A stretch of 64,000 nt of DNA, taken from the NCBI RefSeq assembly GCF_022179385.1, contig NZ_BPQS01000021.1, forward strand, positions 1 through 64,000, written 5' to 3'. The stretch is from Methylobacterium longum (lineage in GTDB: Bacteria > Pseudomonadota > Alphaproteobacteria > Rhizobiales > Beijerinckiaceae). The notes under the pieces are model-generated. The model was not told where the DNA came from. It saw nothing but the letters and a program-made list of their open reading frames with translations, and made no database searches. Position numbers and translations under genes: made by a program. Numbering within the stretch: the first letter of the stretch is position 1; every line of letters starts with the position of its first letter. Below, piece after piece: positions 35,917 through 44,504 of the stretch.

Positions 35917-38112
35917 ATGCTGAATGCCCGTCGACCGAATCCCCTCCCCGCCCGGCCCAGCCGCCGCGGCCTGCTGGCCGGCGCCGGCGCCCTCGTGGTC
36001 GCCTTCCGCCTCGACCCGAAATCCGCCCGCGCGGCGTCCGGCCCGAACCTCGCCGACGTGAAGGCCCAGCCCAACGCCTTCGTGCGCATCGGCGCGGACG
36101 ACACCGTGACGGTGGTGATCAAGCACCTCGACATGGGCCAGGGGAACACCACCGGGCTGGCCACGATCCTGGCCGACGAGCTCGGCGCCGACTGGGCGAA
36201 GGTCCGCACCGAGTTCGCCCCCGCGGACGCGACGCTCTACAACAACAGCCTGATGGGACCGATCCAGGGCACCGGCGGCTCCACCGCGGTGGCCAATTCC
36301 TGGTTCCAGCTGCGCAAGGCGGGTGCCGCCGCCCGCGAGATGCTGATGGCCGAGGCGGCCTTCCGCTGGAAGGTGCCGGTGTCGCAGATCACCGTGGCCG
36401 AGGGCGTGGTCCGCCACGAGCCGTCCGGCCGGCAGGCCCGGTTCGGGGAGCTGGCGGCCTCCGCGGCCTCCCTGCCGGTGCCCTCGGAGCCGCGGCTCAA
36501 GGACCCGAGCGAGTGGCGGCTGATCGGTCGGATGATCCCGCGCCTCGACTCCGTGGCCAAGACCGACGGCACGGCGATCTACTCCCTCGACATCCGCCGC
36601 CCGAACCAAGTCACCGCGGTGGTGGCCCGGGCGCCGCGCTTCGGCGCCACCGTGAAGTCCTTCGACGCCGCCGCCGCCCGCACGGTCGCGGGCGTGCTCG
36701 ACGTGGTGCAGGTGCCGACCGGCGTGGCGGTGATCGCCCGCGACACGTGGTCGGCCATGAAGGGCCGCGAGGCGCTCACGGTCGCCTGGGACGACAGCAC
36801 CGCCGAGACCCGCTCGTCCGACGCGATCCTGGCCGAGTACCGGGAGCGGGCCAAGGGCCCCGGCCTGACGGCCTCCGAGCGCGGCGACCCGCAGGCGGCG
36901 CTGAAGGGCGCCGCCAAGGTCGTCGAGGCCGAGTTCACCTTCCCGTACCTCGCCCACGCGGCGATGGAGCCGCTCAACGCCACGATCGAGCGGGCGGCCG
37001 ACGGCGGCTACGACGTCTACGCGGGCTTCCAGTTCCAGACCGTCGAGCAGGCCACGATGGCGGCGATCCTCGGGGTGACGTCCGACCGGGTGCGGCTGCA
37101 CAGCAACTGGGCCGGCGGCTCCTTCGGGCGCCGGGCGACCCCGACCGCCGACTACCTCGCGGAGGCCGCCGCCGTCTTCAAGGCGTCGGGCGAGAAGGCT
37201 CCGGTCCACCTCGTCTGGACCCGCGAGGACGACATGGCCGGCGGCTATTACCGCCCGACCGTGCTGCACAAGGTCCGGGCCGGAATCGACGGCAAGGGCG
37301 CGGTGGTCGGCTGGGACCACGTCATGGTCGGCAAGTCGATCATGATCGGCTCGCCCTTCGAGGCGATGATCGTCAAGAACGGCATCGACTCCACCACCGT
37401 GGAGGGCGCCTCCGACACGCCCTACGCGCTGCCGGCCTACCGGTTCGGCGTCCATAACGGCCGCGAGGGCGTGCCGGTCCTGTGGTGGCGCTCGGTCGGC
37501 CACACCCACACCGCCCACGTGATGGAGGTGATGATCGACGAGCTGGCCCACGCCGCCGACGTCGATTCGGTGGCCTACCGGCTCTCCCTCCTGACCCAGG
37601 CGCCGCGCCTGTCCGGCGTCCTCAAGCTCGCCGCCGACAAGGCCGGCTGGGCGAACAAGCCGCAGGACCAGGGTCGCGGCCTCGGGGTGGCGGTCCACGA
37701 ATCCTTCGGCTCCTACGTCGCCATGGTGGCCGACGTGACCGCGCAGGATGGGGCCATCCGGGTGAACCGGATCGTGGCGGCGGTGGATGTCGGCGTGCCG
37801 GTGAATCCGGACGTGATCCGCGCGCAGGTCGAGGGCGCGGTGGGCTTCGCCCTGTCGGCGGTGCTCCGGAACCGCATCACCCTCAAGGACGGGCGGGTGC
37901 AGGAGCACAATTTCGACGCCTACGAGCCGACCCGGATGAGCGAGATGCCCCGGGTGGAGGTGCACATCGTGCCGAGCCAGGTGGCGCCCACCGGCATCGG
38001 CGAGCCGGGCGTCCCCGTCCTGGGGCCGGCGATCGCCAACGCGGTCTTCGCCGCCACCGGCCGGCGCCTGCGCTCGCTGCCGCTGGACCTGTCCGGGGTG
38101 AAGGGCGCGTGA
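35917..38112 (+). CDS. Molybdopterin-binding subunit of a molybdenum hydroxylase (isoquinoline 1-oxidoreductase type)
   Basis: 731 aa. The N-terminus carries a Tat signal (PSRRGLLAGAGALVVAF), so the folded holoenzyme is exported with its partner to the periplasm. MGQGNTTGLATILADELGADW and GPIQGTGGSTAVANSW are typical xanthine-oxidase-family elements, GGSFGRRATPTADYL binds the Mo-pterin, and GIGEPGVPVLGPAIANAV contains the catalytic Glu motif. It lies 61 bases after the iron-sulfur subunit and ends before a clear terminator, so the operon has two genes. No maturation factor (XdhC-like) is nearby. Confidence 0.93.
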   Translation: MLNARRPNPLPARPSRRGLLAGAGALVVAFRLDPKSARAASGPNLADVKAQPNAFVRIGADDTVTVVIKHLDMGQGNTTGLATILADELGADWAKVRTEFAPADATLYNNSLMGPIQGTGGSTAVANSWFQLRKAGAAAREMLMAEAAFRWKVPVSQITVAEGVVRHEPSGRQARFGELAASAASLPVPSEPRLKDPSEWRLIGRMIPRLDSVAKTDGTAIYSLDIRRPNQVTAVVARAPRFGATVKSFDAAAARTVAGVLDVVQVPTGVAVIARDTWSAMKGREALTVAWDDSTAETRSSDAILAEYRERAKGPGLTASERGDPQAALKGAAKVVEAEFTFPYLAHAAMEPLNATIERAADGGYDVYAGFQFQTVEQATMAAILGVTSDRVRLHSNWAGGSFGRRATPTADYLAEAAAVFKASGEKAPVHLVWTREDDMAGGYYRPTVLHKVRAGIDGKGAVVGWDHVMVGKSIMIGSPFEAMIVKNGIDSTTVEGASDTPYALPAYRFGVHNGREGVPVLWWRSVGHTHTAHVMEVMIDELAHAADVDSVAYRLSLLTQAPRLSGVLKLAADKAGWANKPQDQGRGLGVAVHESFGSYVAMVADVTAQDGAIRVNRIVAAVDVGVPVNPDVIRAQVEGAVGFALSAVLRNRITLKDGRVQEHNFDAYEPTRMSEMPRVEVHIVPSQVAPTGIGEPGVPVLGPAIANAVFAATGRRLRSLPLDLSGVKGA

Positions 38113-38189
38113 GGAATCGCACGTTCCGCGGGCGCGGATCGGCGTAGGACGGTGGGGCCTTCCCCCCAAGGCAAGAGACCCGACTGAAG

Positions 38190-38223
38190 ACGGCGCGGCG
38201 CAACACCGCGCCGTTTCTTTTTT
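38190..38223 (+). terminator. Strong intrinsic terminator after the molybdenum hydroxylase
   Basis: ACGGCGCGG and CCGCGCCGT form a perfect 9-bp stem with a 7-base loop, followed directly by TTCTTTTTT. It is the clearest terminator in the window. Confidence 0.93.
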
Positions 38224-38249
38224 GCGCGCCGACGCGCCATCTCCGGGTC

Positions 38250-38870
38250 ATGCCGTTCGACGACACCGCCGCGCGCCTGCGCGCCTGCCGCCTCTGCCGG
38301 GACGCCCCGCGCTACGGCCCGCCCCTGCCCCAGGAACCCCGGCCGATCGTGCAGGGCTCGGCCACGGCCCGTCTCTGCATCGCCAGCCAGGCCCCCGGAA
38401 CGCGCGCGCACCGCACCGGGCAGCCCTTCACCGATCCCTCGGGCGTGCGGCTGCGGTCCTGGCTGGGGCTCGACGCCGCGCAATTCTACGACGCTACCCG
38501 GGTCGCCATCGTGCCGATGGGCGCGTGCTTCCCGGGCCTCGACGCCAAGGGCGGCGACCGGCCGCCCCGCCGGGAATGCGCCGAAACTTGGCGGGCGGAA
38601 CTCGTCTCCGGCCTGCCACACCTCGAATTGATCCTGGTGATCGGCCAGTACGCGCAAGCCTGGCACCTGGGGCGGATGGAGGGCGGGCTGACCGGCACGG
38701 TGCGGCGCTGGCGGGAGATCCTGTCCGAGCCGCGCCGCCCGCGGGTGCTGCCCCTGCCCCACCCGTCCTGGCGCAACAACGGCTGGCTCAAGCGCGAGCC
38801 CTGGTTCGCGGCGGAGCTGCTGCCGGTGCTGCGGGCCGAGGTGGCGCGGGTGATGGCGGGTGATCCCTGA
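38250..38870 (+). CDS. Uracil-DNA glycosylase family protein
   Basis: 206 aa. CRLCRDAPRYGPPLPQEPRP at the N-terminus resembles the cysteine region of UDG-like proteins. ASQAPGTRAH corresponds to motif A, AIVPMGACFPG lies where the fold places its second loop, and LPHPSWRNNGW is the HPS-type DNA-binding loop. These place it in the UDG superfamily, in the UdgX/family-4-like group often annotated simply as UDG family. DNA repair of uracil is probable, but the catalytic Asp/Glu of motif A is not obvious. It is alone, bounded by a terminator upstream. Confidence 0.8.
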   Translation: MPFDDTAARLRACRLCRDAPRYGPPLPQEPRPIVQGSATARLCIASQAPGTRAHRTGQPFTDPSGVRLRSWLGLDAAQFYDATRVAIVPMGACFPGLDAKGGDRPPRRECAETWRAELVSGLPHLELILVIGQYAQAWHLGRMEGGLTGTVRRWREILSEPRRPRVLPLPHPSWRNNGWLKREPWFAAELLPVLRAEVARVMAGDP

Positions 38871-39228
38871 GCCCGTCGCCGGCGAGATCGCGAATGCCGG
38901 CTTCTCCCGCGGGGATCGGCAGGCGGTGTCCGACAGCCCCGGATCGGCGCGCGCGCGATGGGCCGGAATGCGCCCGCGGCCGCCCGGCGGGCCGGGCGGG
39001 CACCGAGACCCGCGGTCGCCCGTCCCGGTGCCCGCCGGTTGCGATGCGCGCCGCCTGCGCGGCCGGCGGTCCCGGCCGGCGCGCATGGGACGCGGCGCCG
39101 GGCGGGGAACGCCGGGCGGCCCGGCCGGGGGCGGCCGAGCGGGTCTGAGACCCGGCGGCCGTCCCGGGGCCGCATTGACAGGGATCGCCGGCCCGTGATC
39201 CGTGCCGCGACTCCCGAAGGACGCCCCG
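38871..39228. other. Spacer before pyrF, no gene seen
   Basis: 358 bp, dominated by GC-rich sequence with frames rich in Arg and Gly on both strands. The pyrF promoter should be here; TTGACA lies in the distal part at about 39175, but a matching -10 box is unclear. Confidence 0.4.
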
Positions 39229-39921
39229 ATGACCGACCCTGCCGACCCCCGCCACCGCCTGATCGTGGCCCTGGACCTGCCCGGCGTGCCCGAGGCCGAG
39301 GCGCTGATCGACCGGATCGGCGACGCCGCGACCGTCTACAAGATCGGCTACCAGCTGGGCTACGCGGGCGGCCTCGCCCTCGCCGAGCGGCTGGCGGCGC
39401 GCGGCCTGAAGGTCTTCCTCGACCTGAAGCTTCACGACATCGGCAACACCGTCGAGGAGGGCGTGCGCGCGGCCTCGGGCTCGGGCGCCACCTTCCTCAC
39501 CGTCCACGCCTATCCCCAGACCATGCGGGCGGCCCTGCGCGGCCGGGGCGCGGGCCTGAAGATCCTCGCCGTGACGGTGCTCACCTCCTACGACGATGCC
39601 GACGCCGCGGAGGCCGGCTATGCCCTACCGGTGGCGGAGCTCGTCGCCCGGCGCGCCGCCCAGGCCGCCGAGATCGGCCTCGACGGCCTGGTCTGCTCGG
39701 CCGCCGAGGCGGCCTCGGTCCGGCGGATCGTCGGGCCGGGCCGGCTGATCGTCACCCCGGGCATCCGCCCGGCGGGCGCAGAAGCCGGCGACCAGAAGCG
39801 GGTGATGACGCCGGCCGCCGCCCGCACGGCCGGGATCGACCACGTGGTGGTCGGTCGCCCGATCACCGGCGCGGCGGATCCCCGCGCGGTGGCGCAGGCG
39901 ATCGTGGCGGACCTCGCCTGA
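39229..39921 (+). CDS. pyrF: Orotidine 5'-phosphate decarboxylase
   Basis: 230 aa. It catalyses the last step of UMP synthesis. LIVALDLPG is the first strand, FLDLKLHDIGNTV is the catalytic Lys-Asp-Lys region, VTVLTSYDDAD and VTPGIRPAGAEAGDQKR are the phosphate-binding loops. The ATG at 39229 has GAAGGA upstream at about 6 bases. It is followed 59 bases later by a DUF1330 gene on the same strand, probably in one transcript that ends at the palindrome at 40325. Confidence 0.96.
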   Translation: MTDPADPRHRLIVALDLPGVPEAEALIDRIGDAATVYKIGYQLGYAGGLALAERLAARGLKVFLDLKLHDIGNTVEEGVRAASGSGATFLTVHAYPQTMRAALRGRGAGLKILAVTVLTSYDDADAAEAGYALPVAELVARRAAQAAEIGLDGLVCSAAEAASVRRIVGPGRLIVTPGIRPAGAEAGDQKRVMTPAAARTAGIDHVVVGRPITGAADPRAVAQAIVADLA

Positions 39922-39980
39922 CCGGGCATTGCCTTCGCGCGGATCGGATCCACTTCGTTGCGCATCAGAGGAGACGCGGC

Positions 39981-40325
39981 ATGACGAAGGGCTACTGGAT
40001 CGCGCGGATCGATGTCCGCGACGCGGAGGCCTACAAGGACTACGTGGCGGCCAACGGCGTCGCCTTCGCGAAGTTCGGCGGCCGCTTCCTCGTGCGCGGC
40101 GGCGCCCACGAGGCGGTGATGGGGCAGGCCCGGTCGCGCAACGTGGTGATCGAGTTCCCGACCTACGCCGACGCCCTCGCCTGCTGGAACTCCGACCTCT
40201 ACCAGGCCGCCAAGGCCAAGCAGCGCGGCGGCGTGGAGGCCGAGATCCTGGTGATCGAGGGCTATGACGGCCCGCAGCCCAGCGCCTCCGAGCCGGCGCC
40301 GGACGCGGGACCGGCCTCCGAGTAG
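39981..40325 (+). CDS. DUF1330 family protein
   Basis: 114 aa. It has a ferredoxin-like alpha/beta dimer fold (dimeric barrel type): MTKGYWIARIDVRDAEAYKD, FAKFGGRFLVRGG, RNVVIEFPTYADALACWNS, and a C-terminal disordered Pro/Ala/Glu tail. The family is widespread and lacks a known function. AGAGGAGA precedes the start at a good distance. The position right after pyrF is suggestive of co-transcription only. Confidence 0.92.
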   Translation: MTKGYWIARIDVRDAEAYKDYVAANGVAFAKFGGRFLVRGGAHEAVMGQARSRNVVIEFPTYADALACWNSDLYQAAKAKQRGGVEAEILVIEGYDGPQPSASEPAPDAGPASE

Positions 40326-40342
40326 CCCGCGGCGCCGCGGGC
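40325..40342. terminator. Palindromic bidirectional terminator candidate
   Basis: GCCCGCGGCGCCGCGGGC is a perfect 18-bp palindrome that begins at the DUF1330 stop codon and lies between convergent genes (DUF1330 and the TetR gene). No U-tract. Confidence 0.5.
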
Positions 40343-40364
40343 GCGGCCCGGCCTCCCGGGAGGG

Positions 40365-40994
40365 CTACGCCCGCCGCCCTGCCGGCGCGAGGCTCCGCAG
40401 CAGGAACGCCGTCATGACCTCCACGGACGGTGCCGGCTGAAGGGGCGAGGCACCCACCAGCAGCGGATGGGTGTAGCGGGCGATGGCGGTGTGGATGCAG
40501 GCCGCCGCCTGGGCGGGGTCGTCGGCCTCGAAGGCGCCGCGCGCCACCCCGTCGCGGATGATCCGTTCGAATCCGGCGGTGATCCGGGCGACATGGTGGC
40601 GGCAGACCTCCCAGCTCTCCGCCATCGCCGCCTCGATCATCTCGTGCAGGCGGGGAAAGGCTTCGCAGCGCCGGGTGCAGTCGCGGTGCAGGGTCTCGAT
40701 CGCCGCCGCGAGGCGCGCGGTGGCGTCGAGGCCGGGGCGGTCGGCGATCTCCGAGATCACCGCCTCGCTCTCCCCGATCAGGCGCTCCAGCACCGCCTCG
40801 TTGATCGCCTTCTTCGAGTCGAAGAAGCGGTAGACGTTGGCGGGGCTCATCTTCAGCGTCCGGGCGATGTCGGCGACCGTCGTCTTCTGGTAGCCGATCT
40901 CGCGAAAATACGTGTCGGCCGCCGCGAGGATGCGGCTGCGGGTGTCGGGGGCGCACTCCTCCGTGGGCAGGGGGATCGTGTCGTCGAGGGACAT
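40365..40994 (-). CDS. TetR/AcrR-family transcriptional regulator
   Basis: 209 aa. The N-terminal helix-turn-helix (~20-65) is SRILAAADTYFREIGYQKTT, then VADIARTLKMSPANVYRFF, an excellent TetR match. The C-terminal ligand domain (~85-205) is all-helical and variable. The gene lies 156 bp from the divergent SDR gene, the usual arrangement for a regulator controlling its neighbour. The effector is unknown. Confidence 0.93.
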   Translation of the reverse strand: MSLDDTIPLPTEECAPDTRSRILAAADTYFREIGYQKTTVADIARTLKMSPANVYRFFDSKKAINEAVLERLIGESEAVISEIADRPGLDATARLAAAIETLHRDCTRRCEAFPRLHEMIEAAMAESWEVCRHHVARITAGFERIIRDGVARGAFEADDPAQAAACIHTAIARYTHPLLVGASPLQPAPSVEVMTAFLLRSLAPAGRRA

Positions 40995-41150
40995 GCGTCC
41001 TCCCTAGGGCATGCGGGCGCGGAGCGTCAAAGGCGCCAACCCCGGATCGGGTTCCGCCTGCGGCCGGTGCGCACGCCTGGAACCGGCCCCGGCGGCACCG
41101 ATTGCCCCCGCATCCGGCCGCGACCGCGGTGCGCCTGAGAGGGACCAGCG

Positions 41151-41921
41151 ATGAGCTTCACCGATACCCGTGCCCTCGTCACCGGGGCCGATTCCGGCAT
41201 CGGGCAGGCGACCGCGGAGCTGCTGGCCCGCGCCGGCGCCGACGTGGCGATCACCTACCACACCGACGAGGCCGGCATCCGCGAGACCGCCGGCCGGGTC
41301 GAGGCCGCCGGGCGCCGGGCGCTGGTGCTCCAGCTCGACGTCGGCGACCCGGCCGCCGTCACGGCCGCTTTCGACCGGATCGGCAGCGAGTTCGGCACCC
41401 TCGACCTCCTGGTGGCCAATGCCGGCCAGGCCATGAGCGGCGTGCCGGTCGCCGAGATGGACGACGCGCTGCTGGAGCGGATCCTGCGGGTGAACCTCAT
41501 GGGGCCGCTGTTCTGCGCGCGGCCGTTCATCAAGATGCGCAAGGCGCAGGGCGGGAACGGCAAGATCGTGTTCGTGTCGTCGGTGGCCCAGCACCTGCCG
41601 ACGCCGGAGAGCGCGCCCTACGGCATGTCGAAGGCCGGCCTGGGCTCCCTGTGCCGCTCCCTGTCGCGGGAACTTGCCGAGGACCGGATCAACGTCAACA
41701 ACGTGGCGCCGGGCCTGATCGAGACGCCGATGACGGCGGACCGCTTCGAGAAGCCGGAGGTGCTCGAGCAGTCGCTGGAGCGGATCCCGTGGCACCGGGC
41801 CGGGCGGCCGGAGGAGATCGCCCGGGCGATCCTCTACCTCGCCTCGGACGCGGCCGATTACGTCACCGGCCACACCCTGGTGGTCGATGGCGGGCTGACG
41901 ATGCAGTGGGGCGGGGCCTGA
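41151..41921 (+). CDS. Short-chain dehydrogenase/reductase
   Basis: 256 aa, classical SDR length. The cofactor loop is TGADSGIG, NAG follows strand 4, the catalytic Ser precedes YGMSKAG (YxxxK), and PGLIETPMTADRF is the substrate loop. It is NAD(P)-dependent; the first loop lacks an acidic residue directly after strand 2 that would decide the cofactor. It resembles glucose-1-dehydrogenase/3-oxoacyl-ACP reductase types, but the substrate is not assigned. It diverges from the TetR gene, which probably regulates it. Confidence 0.9.
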   Translation: MSFTDTRALVTGADSGIGQATAELLARAGADVAITYHTDEAGIRETAGRVEAAGRRALVLQLDVGDPAAVTAAFDRIGSEFGTLDLLVANAGQAMSGVPVAEMDDALLERILRVNLMGPLFCARPFIKMRKAQGGNGKIVFVSSVAQHLPTPESAPYGMSKAGLGSLCRSLSRELAEDRINVNNVAPGLIETPMTADRFEKPEVLEQSLERIPWHRAGRPEEIARAILYLASDAADYVTGHTLVVDGGLTMQWGGA

Positions 41922-41930
41922 ACGACGAAC

Positions 41931-41954
41931 GGCGCCGGACCCGCGTCCGGCGCC
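41931..41954 (+). terminator. Hairpin between the SDR gene and the convergent small gene
   Basis: GGCGCCGGAC and GTCCGGCGCC form a perfect 10-bp stem with a 4-base loop 9 bases after the SDR stop. It could serve both converging transcripts. Confidence 0.6.
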
Positions 41955-41979
41955 GCTCCGAGCCCGCGGAGAGGACGGC

Positions 41980-42177
41980 TCAGGAGCCGAACTGCGAGCC
42001 GAGCCGCTCGAGGTATTCGGCGAGGTCGACGCCGCCGATCCGCTTGCCGTAGTCGAAGCGCATGCCTTGGCGGATGTCGACGCTGGCGTCGCGCGTCGTC
42101 AGTGTGAAGGGACGGACACAGATCCAGGCTCCGTCACGACGGTGCTCGAAGTAGCCGAGGATCTCGTGCTTGGCCAT
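41980..42177 (-). CDS. Small hypothetical protein (65 aa), possible stress gene
   Basis: The start has a strong ribosome site (GGAGGA, 6-7 bases upstream). The peptide is soluble and shows an alternating beta-like pattern (ILGYFEHRRDGAWICVRPFT, IRQGMRFDYGKRIGGVDLAEY). I do not recognise a family. Upstream there is a GAAC-N16-CGTT element in the right orientation, 33 bases before the ATG. This resembles the general-stress promoter of alphaproteobacteria. Confidence 0.7.
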   Translation of the reverse strand: MAKHEILGYFEHRRDGAWICVRPFTLTTRDASVDIRQGMRFDYGKRIGGVDLAEYLERLGSQFGS

Positions 42178-42209
42178 GATCTATCCTCCGAAACCGTGTT
42201 TGGAGACAT

Positions 42210-42234
42210 AACGGCCGCGCTCGCCGGCGGTTCA
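42210..42234 (-). promoter_or_regulatory. Candidate EcfG-type promoter
   Basis: On the minus strand the sequence is TGAAC, 16 bases, then CGTT; the known EcfG consensus is GGAAC-N16/17-CGTT. It is positioned 33 bases before the start of the 65-aa gene. One mismatch. Such a pattern is expected a few times by chance in 64 kb, so the position is the main support. Confidence 0.5.
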
Positions 42235-42395
42235 CCCGGAGCGACTGTTTTTCGCACACGATCTGGTGGAGACCGGCGTGCCGGCGACCAGCCGAGAGAC
42301 GAGACCGCGCGGCCTGTTCTGGCGTGAGCTTGACCATACGCCCGCGAAGCTTGGCGCTGGCCGGCCGAATGCTCCGCGCGTGGGTCCCGGTCCGC

Positions 42396-43052
42396 TCACT
42401 GCCAGCAATCGAGGATCTCGGCGGTGGTCATCGTCTGGACCTGATGCCCATAGCGCATCCGGTACATCAGCAGCAGCGCGTCGTGCGCCTCGTCGCAGGA
42501 ACTGCAGAGGCCGTCGGTGGCCAGTACGATGCGGTAGCCGCGGTCCACGCCGCCGAGCACCGCGGCCAGGACGCAGACATCCGTCTCCGCGCCGGTGACG
42601 ATGAGGGTGTCGACGCCCCGCGCCTGCAGGCGCGCGTCGAGGTCCGTGTTGAGCCAGGGCGAGTAGACGCCCTTGTCGATCACCTCCGCGGGCGGGGTCA
42701 GCCGCGCGAGGTCCGGGACGAGGTCGATCATCTCGGGGGCGAGGTGTTCCCGGGTCATCGACGCCCATCGCTTCGAGTAGGTCGCCCAGGTGCCGCGGCC
42801 CTCCCCAGGCCGTCCGGCGGGGATGTAGCGGGTGAAGATGGTCCGCGCCGGATGCGCCGCGGCGAGGCGGGACACGTGCGGCAGGACCCGCGTCATCCAC
42901 GGGGTCTGCCAATCCGTGGGCTCGGCGAACATGCGCTGCATGTCCACGCACAGATGCACGCAACGCTCCCCCAGGGGCTGCGCGGAGGCCCCGCCCTCCG
43001 ATCCGTGATTGGATCCGTGATTGCCCGTCAAGTGACCGCTATCCGTGCTCAT
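42396..43052 (-). CDS. Isochorismatase-family cysteine hydrolase
   Basis: 218 aa if started at the ATG at 43052; no good ribosome site marks a start, and residues 1-25 look low-complexity (GNHGSNHGSEGG). The catalytic triad is visible: Asp in HLCVDMQRMFAE, Lys in EVIDKGVYSPW, Cys in GAETDVCVLAAV. Members hydrolyse amides or vinyl ethers (nicotinamidase, ureidoacrylate, isochorismate). The specific substrate is open. It is followed at 200 bp upstream by the DUF892 gene on the same strand. Confidence 0.87.
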   Translation of the reverse strand: MSTDSGHLTGNHGSNHGSEGGASAQPLGERCVHLCVDMQRMFAEPTDWQTPWMTRVLPHVSRLAAAHPARTIFTRYIPAGRPGEGRGTWATYSKRWASMTREHLAPEMIDLVPDLARLTPPAEVIDKGVYSPWLNTDLDARLQARGVDTLIVTGAETDVCVLAAVLGGVDRGYRIVLATDGLCSSCDEAHDALLLMYRMRYGHQVQTMTTAEILDCWQ

Positions 43053-43245
43053 AATCGCGAAATCGGGCCAGGATCGGGGTTGTTCCTGCGGTGAAGAGGT
43101 GCCGGCCCGCGGGGTCGCCAACCCCTCCGGTCCGCCGGGGTGCTCCCCGGCGGGGACAGGGTGTCGACGGGGCGACCAGTCCGGTCGCGGTGCCGCGCCG
43201 GAGGGACAAGAGGTCCCGCGCCGCCCGTCTTCGGCGGCGCGGCTC

Positions 43246-43755
43246 CTAGCGGTCCGCCTTCTCGCCGGCGGTGGTCAATTGCAGGTAGCGCTCCGTGGTC
43301 GGCCGGATCAGGTTGCGCACCGCCTCGGCCATGGTCTGCTCCTCCTTCAGCGATTGCTGGAAGGCCGTGCGGTGGCCCTGCTGGCCGGCCGCGTCGCCGA
43401 TGGTGAGCAGCGACTCGTAGGCCGCGATCTCGAAATTCTCGAACGCATGGTTGGCGTAGGTGTTCTTCAGGATCTCGTCCTGGGCCGGCGCGTGGCCCAA
43501 CGCCATCATGTTGCCGACGAAGCCCAGAAAGCCCTCCTTGAGGGCCGAGGGGCTGTCGCCCAGGCTCTGGAGCGCCTCCTCCAGGCGATGGCGCTGGCCG
43601 TGCGTCTCCTCGATGTGGCGGCGGAGCGCCTGCTCCATCTCGGGATAGCGCTCCAGGCGCTCGACCTGGCGCTCCATGATCTGCAACGCCTGCATCTCGA
43701 GGGCGTGGGTATTCTTCAGGGCCGTGACGTAGATCTCGCGTGCGTCCAAGGCCAT
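43246..43755 (-). CDS. Ferritin-like DUF892 (YciE/YciF type) protein
   Basis: 169 aa, four-helix bundle: AREIYVTALKNTHALEMQAL, RRHIEETHGQRHRLEEAL, ANHAFENFEIAAYESLLTI, and SLKEEQTMAEAVRNLI. The Glu and His positions match the ferritin-like di-iron helices (ExxH-type). Members are typical general-stress proteins in alphaproteobacteria. GAGGTGA precedes the ATG. A GGAAC-N18-CGTT element about 50 bases upstream resembles an EcfG promoter with a slightly long spacer. Confidence 0.92.
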   Translation of the reverse strand: MALDAREIYVTALKNTHALEMQALQIMERQVERLERYPEMEQALRRHIEETHGQRHRLEEALQSLGDSPSALKEGFLGFVGNMMALGHAPAQDEILKNTYANHAFENFEIAAYESLLTIGDAAGQQGHRTAFQQSLKEEQTMAEAVRNLIRPTTERYLQLTTAGEKADR

Positions 43756-43803
43756 GGGGTCACCTCATCTCGGTTGCGAGCCAGGTGGCTCGTTCAACCA
43801 GGG

Positions 43804-43830
43804 AACGCAGACGTCGCACGGCCAAGTTCC
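43804..43830 (-). promoter_or_regulatory. Candidate EcfG-type promoter for the DUF892 gene
   Basis: GGAAC and CGTT on the minus strand are separated by 18 bases, one or two more than the consensus. The perfect -35 and the stress-type gene downstream support it; the spacing weakens it. Confidence 0.35.
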
Positions 43831-43904
43831 GGCAGGATGGTCGCAGGGGCGGGGCTGCCGGACGGTGACCGGGATGCGGCTGGAGTGCGGCTGGGGCGCG
43901 CCGG

Positions 43905-44504
43905 TCAGTGCAGGGAGCCGGTCCGCGCGGCCCGCTCGCGGTCCGCCAAGCGCCGGCCGATCTCGAGCAGCAGGGTCTCGGTCAGCGCCACCAGGGGCGC
44001 GTCACCGAACTGCGAGACCATGTTGTGCAGCGAGAGGCACAGGTCGGCGGTCCGGTTGAGGGCGTCGTCGATCGTGGCGCCGTCGCGGATCGCGAAGGCC
44101 GCACCGGCGGACTTGCTGTCCGTGATCTCGACGATCACCCCCCGGCCGGTGGTGGACCGGCCATCCTGGTCGAGGTAGAAGTGCCCGCGGGTGAACAGCC
44201 ACCGCAGCTGGCCCTCCGGCGAGCACACGCGGTACTCGGCCGTGTAGGAGCCGCCGGTCTGAACGCAGTCCAGGATGACCTGCGAGATGTGCGCCTGATC
44301 GTCCGGGTGGATGGCCTTGAGGATCTCGGACAGGCTGACGCCCGCGCGCGACCGGGCGGGGCTGATGTTGAACAGCAGGGCGCTGACCGGATCCGCCCGC
44401 GCCTCGTCCCGGAGGATGTCCCACATCCAGAAGCCGACGCCGCCCGAGGCTTCCAGGGCCGCGACCAGGGCGGCCTCGGAGACGACGTCGTGCGCGTGAT
44501 CCAT
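43905..44504 (-). CDS. Single-PAS-domain protein without output domain
   Basis: 199 aa from the ATG at 44504, with GGGAG upstream; residues upstream in the open frame are non-coding in style. PAS is at ~15-140: GGVGFWMWDI, HPDDQAHISQVI, SYTAEYRVCSPEGQLRWLFT, then the PAC-like GRGVIVEITDSK. The C-terminal ~60 residues are helical (DALNRTADLCLSLHNMV) with no kinase, HTH or GGDEF motif. It may act as a separate sensor or anti-sigma partner. It is upstream of the DUF892 gene on the same strand. Confidence 0.78.
   Translation of the reverse strand: MDHAHDVVSEAALVAALEASGGVGFWMWDILRDEARADPVSALLFNISPARSRAGVSLSEILKAIHPDDQAHISQVILDCVQTGGSYTAEYRVCSPEGQLRWLFTRGHFYLDQDGRSTTGRGVIVEITDSKSAGAAFAIRDGATIDDALNRTADLCLSLHNMVSQFGDAPLVALTETLLLEIGRRLADRERAARTGSLH

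Noticed and set aside
42396..43121. A start for the isochorismatase gene at 43121
   Set aside because: The extra residues are low-complexity and without a ribosome site; 43052 is a compromise and even the first ~25 residues from there may not be translated.
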